From contig JBDHZU010000111.1 of NCBI GenBank assembly GCA_039812085.1, positions 1 through 6,628 of the forward strand: 6,628 nt of DNA, in the 5' to 3' direction. This document shows positions 1 to 5,749 of the stretch, one piece after another. The notes under the pieces were generated by a model, which saw only the letters and a program-made list of their open reading frames with translations, made no database searches and was not told the DNA's origin. The stretch comes from JBDHZU01 sp039812085. GTDB taxonomy: Bacteria; Actinomycetota; Actinomycetes; S36-B12; UBA10799. Numbering within the stretch: the first letter of the stretch is position 1; each line of letters opens with the position of its first letter. Both the position numbers and the translations under genes were made by a program.

Positions 1-642
1 GTATTCGCCGTTGACCGTGACCGGCTGGATGGTCCCGTCGAGAAGCTCGTAGACGAAGTCAACGAGGCATTGGCAGATCTGATTGCTGACGATCTTGTTC
101 TGCGCGGTTGGTACGACGTTTCCGGTCTGCGCGCTGATGCCGATCTCATGCTGTGGTCACATGCGCCAAACTCCGATCTCCTGCAGCAGGCCTACCACCG
201 GTTGCTTGCCACCAACCTTGGCCGTGCCCTGAAACCGGTGTGGTCGCAGATGGCGCTGCATCGTCCGGCTGAGTTCAACAAGTCGCACGTCCCGGCGTTC
301 TTGGCCGACGAAGTTGTGCGTGATTACGTCTGCGTCTACCCGTTCATTCGTAGCTACGAGTGGTACCTGCTGGAGGACGACGAACGCCGTCAACTCTTGG
401 CTGAACACGGAATGATGGCGCGCGGTTACCCCGATGTTCGAGCCAACACGGTGCCCGCCTTTGCACTGGGCGACTACGAATGGATCCTGGCATTCGAGGC
501 AAATGACCTTGACCGAATCGTCGACCTCATGCGTCACTTACGAGGATCGCGTGCCCGTCTACACGTGCGCGAAGAAGTCCCCTTCTACACAGGTCGTCGT
601 CGGGAACTCGGAGAGGTCGTCGCCGACATCGCCGGTCACTGA
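1..642 (+). CDS. chdC: Coproheme decarboxylase ChdC (HemQ), 5'-truncated by the window edge
   Basis: ChdC catalyses the last step of the coproporphyrin-dependent heme pathway: peroxide-driven decarboxylation of two propionates of coproheme III, via harderoheme, to heme b, in the cytosol. The frame is open from base 1 and encodes 213 residues. The TTG at 70 is an internal codon, because the 23 residues before it (VFAVDRDRLDG...) match the N-terminal strand of the family; about 15-20 residues are probably missing. Counting residues from base 1, the expected actinobacterial active site is present with the right spacing: distal-base His96 in FNKSH, catalytic Tyr113 in VYPF, Trp121 in SYEW (cross-link partner of the Tyr in the corynebacterial enzyme) and proximal heme-ligand His136 in AEHG. 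The conserved ANTVPAFALGDYEW stretch and the C-terminal HVREEVPFYTGRR follow. msrB starts 21 bp downstream on the same strand, so the two are probably co-transcribed. Family assignment is firm; residue roles are transferred from family knowledge. Confidence 0.95.
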   Translation, partial: VFAVDRDRLDGPVEKLVDEVNEALADLIADDLVLRGWYDVSGLRADADLMLWSHAPNSDLLQQAYHRLLATNLGRALKPVWSQMALHRPAEFNKSHVPAFLADEVVRDYVCVYPFIRSYEWYLLEDDERRQLLAEHGMMARGYPDVRANTVPAFALGDYEWILAFEANDLDRIVDLMRHLRGSRARLHVREEVPFYTGRRRELGEVVADIAGH

Positions 643-653
643 CAACCTCGGAC

Positions 654-658
654 AGGAG
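654..658 (+). promoter_or_regulatory. Ribosome binding site of msrB
   Basis: AGGAG lies 5 nt before the ATG at 664, within the 21-bp gap after the chdC stop. It is the best Shine-Dalgarno match at any start in this window and fixes the msrB start. The short gap leaves little room for a separate promoter, which favours co-transcription with chdC. Confidence 0.75.
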
Positions 659-663
659 TAGCT

Positions 664-1104
664 ATGCCCTCCACCCCAGCCACGGATGGCCCACAGCGTC
701 CAGACGGCAACGCATACGCCGTCGCCAAGGACGAGTCCGAATGGAAACAACAACTTGACCCGCAGGAATACCACGTCCTGCGCGAATCAGGGACTGAAGC
801 GCCGTTCGTCGGTGAATACGTCGATACCCACCAGGTCGGCACCTATAGCTGCCGCGCATGTGGGCACGAGTTGTTCAGTTCAGATGCCAAGTTCGATTCC
901 CATTGCGGCTGGCCGAGCTTTTTCACGCCGTTGGCTGCAGACAACGTGATTCTGCTGGATGACGATTCGTTGGGTGCTCACCGAGTAGAAGTCCGATGCG
1001 CGAACTGTGGTTCCCACCTCGGCCACGTATTCGAGGGCGAGGGATACGACACTCCCACCGACCAACGCTGGTGCATCAACTCGGTGTCACTCACCTTGCA
1101 TTAG
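664..1104 (+). CDS. msrB: Peptide-methionine (R)-S-oxide reductase MsrB
   Basis: MsrB reduces the R epimer of methionine sulfoxide in proteins back to methionine, with thioredoxin as the usual reductant; it has no signal peptide and should be cytosolic. The 146-residue protein is full length for the family. Two CxxC pairs, Cys63/Cys66 (CRACG) and Cys112/Cys115 (CANCG), form the structural zinc site. Cys81 in SHCGWPSF is at the usual resolving-cysteine position, and Cys137 in RWCINSVSL is the catalytic cysteine that forms the sulfenic acid. GSHLGHVF (residues 116-123) is also diagnostic. The protein has six cysteines in all, each with an assigned role. The start is set by AGGAG 5 nt upstream. 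It follows chdC by 21 bp. Its TAG stop overlaps the stop of the convergent membrane-protein gene. The fold and active site are clear; the substrates in this organism are unknown. Confidence 0.96.
   Translation: MPSTPATDGPQRPDGNAYAVAKDESEWKQQLDPQEYHVLRESGTEAPFVGEYVDTHQVGTYSCRACGHELFSSDAKFDSHCGWPSFFTPLAADNVILLDDDSLGAHRVEVRCANCGSHLGHVFEGEGYDTPTDQRWCINSVSLTLH
1101..1104. other. Overlapping stop codons of two convergent genes
   Basis: The four bases TTAG carry both ends: TAG at 1102-1104 stops msrB on the plus strand, and the complement of 1101-1103 reads TAA and stops the transglutaminase-like gene on the minus strand. There is therefore no intergenic DNA for a shared terminator, and any termination signal must lie inside the opposing coding sequence. 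Confidence 0.95.
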
Positions 1105-3371
1105 CGATTGACGAACGACTCGTTATCCGCCGCGTCCGTTGTGGGTGTATCCGGCTTGTCCGCATCAGAAATTGGCTCGAACTCCGGGGTTGGCTCGTTG
1201 CGCAACGCACGTAGCGGCAGCCACCACCAGCGCAGGTTTGCAGCGAAGCCGCCCTGGCGTTTGAGTGCCGCAATATCCGTATCGGCCAGTTGCCATGCGC
1301 GTGCCGTGCCGGATTGGTCAACCGTGTCTGGGCTGTAGAAGCCGTACTCGGAGATCATCGCCAACTCGGTCAACTCAGGCGTGCTCGCGTCGGTTGTGTC
1401 AGTTGCCGCCTGGTGCGGGCTCGTCGGAACGGGTGCCTTGAGATGCGCCCGAGCAGAGCGGTCCCACACCCATGCGCCAGCCGCTGACGGATACTCCCGA
1501 CCAGACTCGCAGCGTTTACGCAAAGCCCGGCGACGACTAGCAACCCAGGCCAACCACAAGCCCGCTAAAACCGCGAGTCCACCCAGCAGCCATACGAAGG
1601 TGGGGATGCCTCCACCGCTATTGGTGTGGTCAGGTTTGTGCGTCGGTTTAGGCGTGGGCTTAACCGTTGGCTTCGGAGTAGGTGTGGGTTTGGGCTTAGG
1701 CGTCGGCTTCGCGTGATACGGAACCGGAACCGGTACTCCACGCGAGATGTCCTGCGGTCCCGGTGCGAACGGAACCCATCCCACATTCTTGAGTTTGACC
1801 TCTGGCCAGACGATCGCCTGCTCCGTGGAGACGCGCCCTCCAGCAGCATCAGGCAACGAGAATCCAGCCACCAGTCGGCTCTCAAAACCCTGACTACGTG
1901 CCATCAACGCGAACGCAGTAGCGAATTGCGCCTGGGTGCCTTTGTGGTTTTCCAACACCAGCTCAGCAATAGATTGCAGAGTGAAAGGGGACACCTGTGG
2001 TTCGGTTGTCCGCTCGCGATACGGCGAAGACGACAACGTATCTGCCAACCGTTGAAGACGGGTATAGCCGTCTGCGCCGGTACCCATCACGTCGGAAGCG
2101 AACACCCGTAGATCCATCGGGTAGTCAGCCGGTAGTTCCTTAGTGATGGAGTTTCGAGGCGATTTGGCTGCATTGGCACTTTCTAGTGGTGCAAGTGATT
2201 TCAGAGCCAAGATGCGGGAGGTCGCCGTGTAGGTAATGTTCGTCGCGTCGTCTGACGCAAGGATGATGTTTCCGAGTTCGTCGTACCGGGCCTGCTGCCC
2301 GACGATCTTTGTCGCTCGCAGTTGGGTGGGCATCCACGGCCCTTGAAAATTCGTCGTGGTGGAAACGTTGTAATCCACGGTGGCCGTGTATTTAGCATCC
2401 GGACCGGTATACGGAACCTGCCCATTCTTGGCATCCGAGTAGGTGCGTACGGCCTGCCAGGTCTGACCGTTGTAACGCTCCTGGATCGACCACCACATGG
2501 CTTTGACGAGGTTGTTGCCGGTGACGGTCATGAGGACGTCGTTGTCGTGGCGTTCGACGGTTTGCCAATTGTTGATCTGCTCGATCGGCCGCAGCTTGGT
2601 GTTGGGGCTGAGGTTGTCGTGCTGGTGCGGGTCGAACGGGGGTCGGATTTCTCCGATACCGGAGGCGTCCGCAAGAACGCTGCCACCGAGAGCGAGACCA
2701 CACACGATCAGTGTGATCAACGTGGCCTGAATCGTGCGACCCGTTGTCGGTCCCTTGATTGGCTCTGCAAATTCGACACCATCGGTGATCTGTCCAGATT
2801 TCGAGCCCGTCGGCACCATTGCCCACGCGCCCAGACACGCAATGGTGAACGCCAGTCCGGACGTCATGGGTGAGTGCAACGACCCCTGGCTGAGAGCCGT
2901 CGCCCCGAGGAACAATGCGAATGCGGGTAACACCATCAAGCCTGGCGCTGCCGTACATGCCACGAGACAAGCAACGACCATGGCATAACCGGTGAAGATG
3001 ATTGCGGCAGAAATCGTCTGTGAGTTCACCGGTGCCGGCACGGGTGAACGCAGCAGAGTTCCCAGGCCATTGATCGTGCCGTCGATAACGGCAGTGGGAG
3101 TGATCGAACCATCTGTGTCTGGCATGGTCACGGCTGCAAAGAGCAGAGCCGAGGCAAAAGTGGCGGCCAACGCGACTAGTGCGCCCAGGCCACGTGCGAT
3201 GCGTTTACCGCCAGCGGTCCCAATGCGGAAGGCAACTGCCACCATGATGGCGGCCGGAATAATCCGGAACAGAGTAGGAGCGGCACCGAACAGTCGCCAC
3301 CAGGCACTAGCCGCCGCGACCACGACCATGGCGGCCGCAATCGTGCGATGAGTGATGTCTCGTCTGGTCAT
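1101..3371 (-). CDS. TgpA-like multi-pass membrane protein with a degenerate transglutaminase-like domain
   Basis: The 756-residue protein has the DUF3488/TgpA layout: about six or seven hydrophobic segments in residues 10-235, a large extracytoplasmic region (about 236-588), a Pro/Thr/Lys linker (555-580), one more membrane segment (590-611), and a cytoplasmic tail of about 145 residues that resembles the DUF4129-type tail of the family. The transglutaminase core is recognisable at 470-540 (AQFATAFALMARSQGFESR, then GF, then VWPEV, then GWVPF). The active site is not kept. The usual G-x-C-E-Q-F is G-T-Q-A-Q-F (Gln480), HAWxEV is IVWPEV (Ile520), and DPTP is APGP (Ala536). It is therefore probably not an active protease or transglutaminase. 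The ATG start overlaps the DUF58 stop as ATGA, and only a weak GGGGG lies about 7 nt upstream, so translation is probably coupled. It is the last gene of the MoxR-DUF58 operon. The true role is unknown; a structural or binding function in the envelope is inferred. Confidence 0.9.
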   Translation of the reverse strand: MTRRDITHRTIAAAMVVVAAASAWWRLFGAAPTLFRIIPAAIMVAVAFRIGTAGGKRIARGLGALVALAATFASALLFAAVTMPDTDGSITPTAVIDGTINGLGTLLRSPVPAPVNSQTISAAIIFTGYAMVVACLVACTAAPGLMVLPAFALFLGATALSQGSLHSPMTSGLAFTIACLGAWAMVPTGSKSGQITDGVEFAEPIKGPTTGRTIQATLITLIVCGLALGGSVLADASGIGEIRPPFDPHQHDNLSPNTKLRPIEQINNWQTVERHDNDVLMTVTGNNLVKAMWWSIQERYNGQTWQAVRTYSDAKNGQVPYTGPDAKYTATVDYNVSTTTNFQGPWMPTQLRATKIVGQQARYDELGNIILASDDATNITYTATSRILALKSLAPLESANAAKSPRNSITKELPADYPMDLRVFASDVMGTGADGYTRLQRLADTLSSSPYRERTTEPQVSPFTLQSIAELVLENHKGTQAQFATAFALMARSQGFESRLVAGFSLPDAAGGRVSTEQAIVWPEVKLKNVGWVPFAPGPQDISRGVPVPVPYHAKPTPKPKPTPTPKPTVKPTPKPTHKPDHTNSGGGIPTFVWLLGGLAVLAGLWLAWVASRRRALRKRCESGREYPSAAGAWVWDRSARAHLKAPVPTSPHQAATDTTDASTPELTELAMISEYGFYSPDTVDQSGTARAWQLADTDIAALKRQGGFAANLRWWWLPLRALRNEPTPEFEPISDADKPDTPTTDAADNESFVNR
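1632..1712 (-). repeat. Low-complexity Pro-Thr-Lys linker repeat within the TgpA-like gene
   Basis: Residues 554-580 of the TgpA-like protein are almost wholly proline, threonine and lysine in repeating PTPK / KPTP units, with a valine and a histidine as interruptions. On the plus strand this appears as repeated G-T-rich units of the type GGCGTGGGC / GGTGTGGGTTT. Such extended, positively charged linkers typically connect an extracytoplasmic domain to a membrane anchor, here the segment at residues 590-611, and may run through the cell wall. Codon choice varies between the units, so the DNA repeat is imperfect. Confidence 0.85.
3368..3371 (-). other. ATGA start/stop overlap between the DUF58 and TgpA-like genes
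   Basis: On the minus strand ATGA gives the ATG of the TgpA-like gene (3371-3369) and the TGA of the DUF58 gene (3370-3368). This is the classic arrangement for termination-reinitiation coupling and supports an equal-dose, co-translated pair. Confidence 0.92.
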
Positions 3372-4642
3372 CGAGTCGCCCCCGCAGTGGGGGTACTCGC
3401 GGCAGTATCTGCACCCTGAGCAGTTGATGAGGGAGCCTCGACCACAGGTAACAGTTCGACGAAACCTTCGGTATCAGGGGCCTCGAACAAGACGAGTCCT
3501 CGTCGTCGGGTTGTCGTCGGTCGACCCGGTTCACCTACGCGGAAGACGGTTGCCTCACCGATCAAGCTTCGGATCGAGGTCAGCGTCGGTAAAAAGGCAT
3601 TGCCTGTGCCAGTGACAGCAACCAGAGCAGTCGCACGCTGCTTCACGATCTGCCCACGCAACTGTCCAGCAGAAATCGGTGAACTCTCGTGATCAACCAA
3701 CGCGAACGTATCGAGCAGGTTGGCAAAGTCGGCGCGGCGAGAAATCTCCATCGTCGCCTGGTTGCGGCCAGCGCTCACAATGACTTCGATGCCGTGATCG
3801 ATGATGGCCTCGGCAACTGAGACTGTCGTGTCTACTGCTTGTTCGAACGCTTCGGCACTGACGTAAGCGCCTGCATCACAGTCCAAGAACAACAGCAGGC
3901 GCGGCTGTGGAGCATCCACCATCTGCTTGATCATCAAAGTGCCAGTTTTGGCACTGGATGGCCAGTGGACTTTGCGCAACTCGTCACCTTTGACGTATTC
4001 ACGCAAGGTGTGAAAGCGATCCGATCCGGCTGCCACATCGGCTGCGCTGGCATCACGGCCAAGGCGGTTGACGATGTCTGGTGCTGCCATCGTCAACACA
4101 CGAGGGAACACCAGCAGTTCCTTCGTTCCGCCGACATCGCGGGTGCGCTGGAACATTCCCCACGGGTCACGACGTGTCAGTCGGGCGGGGCCAATCGTCA
4201 GCACACCTCGACGAGAGGTAACGAACCGGTAGCTGGCATCACTGGGTTGTCCAGGTGGAGCCAACGGGATCGTCACGTCCACCGTGAGATGCCCGATGTG
4301 GTCAGTGGCCTCCACCGGCTGCGCGGGCAAAGGACTGCGGTTGCGTCGACCCAAGGTGACTGTTGCGACTTCGCCACGAGTGACCTGAAGCGGGGTGACA
4401 TCGCGTTTCAACGTTGCACCTGGCGGTCTCAGAATGAACAGCACCGCCACGAACAACACCAAGAAGGTGGCGCAGCCAATCAGTACGACCACGGGGTAGC
4501 CGGTCAGGTAGCCCATCAGGACGGCAAATGCGCTGAAAGCCACGGTTCCGATCGCTCGTTTGGTCACAGCGGAGAACCCCCAACGTTTGTTGGGAGTCTT
4601 TGAGGCTGTGTCGTGAGCGGACATGAGTTGCTGTGCGGTCAA
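3368..4642 (-). CDS. DUF58 domain membrane protein (von Willebrand A-like)
   Basis: The 424-residue protein starts with about 25 polar residues, then two close hydrophobic segments (about 30-47 and 49-71), and a long soluble part. The DUF58 signature is clear at residues 210-240: FHTLREYVKGDELRKVHWP followed by SSAKTGTLMIKQ. This is followed by the VWA-like core starting at LLLFLDCDAG (249-258). DUF58 proteins are partners of MoxR ATPases, and this one lies between a MoxR gene and a TgpA-like gene. A classical MIDAS reads DxSxS; here the positions are Asp254, Asp256 and Gly258, so both serines are missing. The C-terminal about 25 residues are Ala/Thr/Ser-rich and probably disordered. The start is uncertain. 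The TTG at 4642 makes a 4-bp TTGA overlap with the moxR stop; an ATG at 4624 gives a protein six residues shorter with a 14-nt gap. Neither has a good Shine-Dalgarno sequence. Family assignment is firm; the molecular role is inferred. Confidence 0.92.
   Translation of the reverse strand: MTAQQLMSAHDTASKTPNKRWGFSAVTKRAIGTVAFSAFAVLMGYLTGYPVVVLIGCATFLVLFVAVLFILRPPGATLKRDVTPLQVTRGEVATVTLGRRNRSPLPAQPVEATDHIGHLTVDVTIPLAPPGQPSDASYRFVTSRRGVLTIGPARLTRRDPWGMFQRTRDVGGTKELLVFPRVLTMAAPDIVNRLGRDASAADVAAGSDRFHTLREYVKGDELRKVHWPSSAKTGTLMIKQMVDAPQPRLLLFLDCDAGAYVSAEAFEQAVDTTVSVAEAIIDHGIEVIVSAGRNQATMEISRRADFANLLDTFALVDHESSPISAGQLRGQIVKQRATALVAVTGTGNAFLPTLTSIRSLIGEATVFRVGEPGRPTTTRRRGLVLFEAPDTEGFVELLPVVEAPSSTAQGADTAASTPTAGATR
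4639..4642 (-). other. TTGA start/stop overlap between the MoxR and DUF58 genes
   Basis: On the minus strand TTGA holds a possible TTG start (4642-4640) for the DUF58 gene and the TGA stop (4641-4639) of the MoxR gene, which mirrors the ATGA junction further along the operon. If the ATG at 4624 is used instead, the genes are separated by 14 nt and this overlap is incidental. Confidence 0.6.
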
Positions 4643-5616
4643 CCTTGCGGAATGGGAACAGTGCCTGCGGCGTTGCGCAATAACTCAAAACCGCTGACAC
4701 CATCGGCTAACGATTCTGGTGACAACACCAGTCGGTGCGTCAACACCGAGGTAGTGAGTGCGACGACATCGTCGGGCACCACGTAATGGCGACCCTGTGA
4801 AGCCGCCCAAACGCGAGCAGCAGAGATGAGGCCGAGTCCACCGCGCGGACTGGCACCGAGGCGAATCCCCGGATGATTTCGGGTGGCTTCCGTGACGGCA
4901 ACGACGTAGCTGAAAAGCGCATCAGCGACGTGTACTCGTTGTGCCGAGCGGATAAGTTCCAGCACTTCGCCAGGGCCGCAGACCGGAGTCACGTCATCAA
5001 TCTTCCGACCGATGTGCGCGTTCTTCAGAATGTTTTCTTCCGCAGTTCGATCCGGGTAGCCAACACTGATGCGCATCAGAAAGCGGTCCAACTGGGCTTC
5101 TGGCAGGGGGAAAGTTCCGTCCATATCGACGGGGTTCTGGGTCGCGATCACCAGGAAGGGTCGGGGGACTTCGCGGGTATTGCCATCGACCGTGACGGTT
5201 CGTTCCGCCATCACTTCCAGCAACGCACTCTGCGTCTTGGGAGAGGCACGGTTGATCTCATCCGCAAGCACGATGTTGGAGAAGATTGGTCCCGGGTGGA
5301 ACTCGAACTCGCCGGAATGCTGGTGGTAGATGGTCACGCCGGTCACGTCGGACGGCAGCAGGTCCGGGGTGAACTGAATACGAGAGTTGGTCAGCCCCAA
5401 GGTGCTCGACAGGGTTCGGGCCAGGGAGGTCTTTCCCAGCCCGGGAACGTCCTCCAGCAGAAGGTGCCCTTCGGCCAACATGGCAGTGAGGGCCAACCGG
5501 ACGACGGCATCCTTACCTTGGATGAATGTCTCGACGTTGCTCACGATCGCGTCGAAGCGTCGCTGGAAGTCCTGCGCTTGTTCAGCGGTCAGCGTGGTTC
5601 GGGAATCCGGACTCAT
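4639..5616 (-). CDS. MoxR-family AAA+ ATPase
   Basis: MoxR ATPases are cytosolic AAA+ proteins that act as ATP-driven chaperones or activators, usually for VWA or DUF58 partner proteins encoded next to them. The 325 residues match the family length. Walker A is DVPGLGKTS (56-64, Lys62), Walker B is IVLADE (115-120, Asp119/Glu120), sensor 1 is ATQNP (Asn161), the arginine in LDRF (Arg178) is a likely finger residue, and sensor 2 is GASPRG (Arg258). The E-x-x-x-DRF and FPLPEAQLDRF context is typical of MoxR. Every ATPase residue I checked is present, so it should be active. The ATG at 5616 is the only sensible start: the frame upstream reaches a stop at 5737-5739 without an ATG, GTG or TTG. A GGAAGG sits 14 nt upstream (5631-5636), rather far for a Shine-Dalgarno sequence. 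It is the first gene of a three-gene operon, with its stop overlapping or abutting the DUF58 start. Confidence 0.96.
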   Translation of the reverse strand: MSPDSRTTLTAEQAQDFQRRFDAIVSNVETFIQGKDAVVRLALTAMLAEGHLLLEDVPGLGKTSLARTLSSTLGLTNSRIQFTPDLLPSDVTGVTIYHQHSGEFEFHPGPIFSNIVLADEINRASPKTQSALLEVMAERTVTVDGNTREVPRPFLVIATQNPVDMDGTFPLPEAQLDRFLMRISVGYPDRTAEENILKNAHIGRKIDDVTPVCGPGEVLELIRSAQRVHVADALFSYVVAVTEATRNHPGIRLGASPRGGLGLISAARVWAASQGRHYVVPDDVVALTTSVLTHRLVLSPESLADGVSGFELLRNAAGTVPIPQG

Positions 5617-5749
5617 CGGCTTGTTGCCAGCCTTCCTGTGCAGCCAGGCCGGTGAAGATCGACTCCACCGTCGTTTGCGAATGGTGCTGCGTAGTTCCCA
5701 CGAGGTTTTCGAAGCGAATGCGCAGCGTGCAACACCCTATGCTCGCTAA
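5617..5749. other. Divergent intergenic region between the MoxR operon and the polymerase gene
   Basis: This 133-bp spacer must hold the promoters of both the minus-strand operon and the plus-strand polymerase gene. A plus-strand -10-like TATGCT is at 5738-5743. A minus-strand TAGGGT (5739 to 5734), which also fits TANNNT, overlaps it, but I see no convincing -35 for either. I see no inverted repeat clear enough to call an operator, and no terminator or RNA gene. Two short minus-strand frames cross it without stops; they are discussed as a finding, not called as genes. Confidence 0.6.
5738..5743 (+). promoter_or_regulatory. Putative -10 element for leaderless transcription of the LigD-type polymerase gene
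   Basis: TATGCT fits the actinobacterial TANNNT consensus and ends 6 nt before the GTG at 5750, which would place the transcription start at or next to the start codon. The GTG has no purine-rich Shine-Dalgarno before it. Both points fit a leaderless mRNA, which is common in Actinobacteria. No clear -35 is seen 16-18 bp upstream, so this remains a prediction. Confidence 0.4.

Noticed and set aside
70..72. TTG as the start of chdC
   Set aside because: The same frame is open to base 1, and the 23 residues before the TTG match the family's N-terminal strand, so the gene begins outside the window.
1196..1207. Perfect 12-base palindrome CGTTGCGCAACG
   Set aside because: It lies inside the TgpA-like coding sequence, encodes ordinary residues, has no loop or T-run for a terminator, and a similar CGTTGCGCAA occurs in coding DNA near 4671. 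I see no basis for calling it an operator.
1565..1885. An Arg/Ser-rich 106-codon minus-strand frame over the linker region
   Set aside because: It is an out-of-frame reading of the Pro-Thr-Lys repeat in the TgpA-like gene; the arginine and serine richness comes from the repeated codons.
2392..2970. A 192-codon minus-strand frame inside the TgpA-like gene
   Set aside because: It is in a different frame on the same strand as the membrane-protein gene. Its Arg/Gln/Pro-rich composition is typical of an out-of-frame reading.
3839..4603. A 254-codon plus-strand open frame
   Set aside because: It is antisense to the well-supported DUF58 gene. Its product is rich in Gln, His and Arg with no domain signature, as expected of a mirror frame.
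4873..5655. A 260-codon plus-strand open frame
   Set aside because: It lies antisense to the MoxR gene, which has every AAA+ motif in order. The antisense product has no recognisable motif, and long antisense frames are expected in GC-rich coding DNA.
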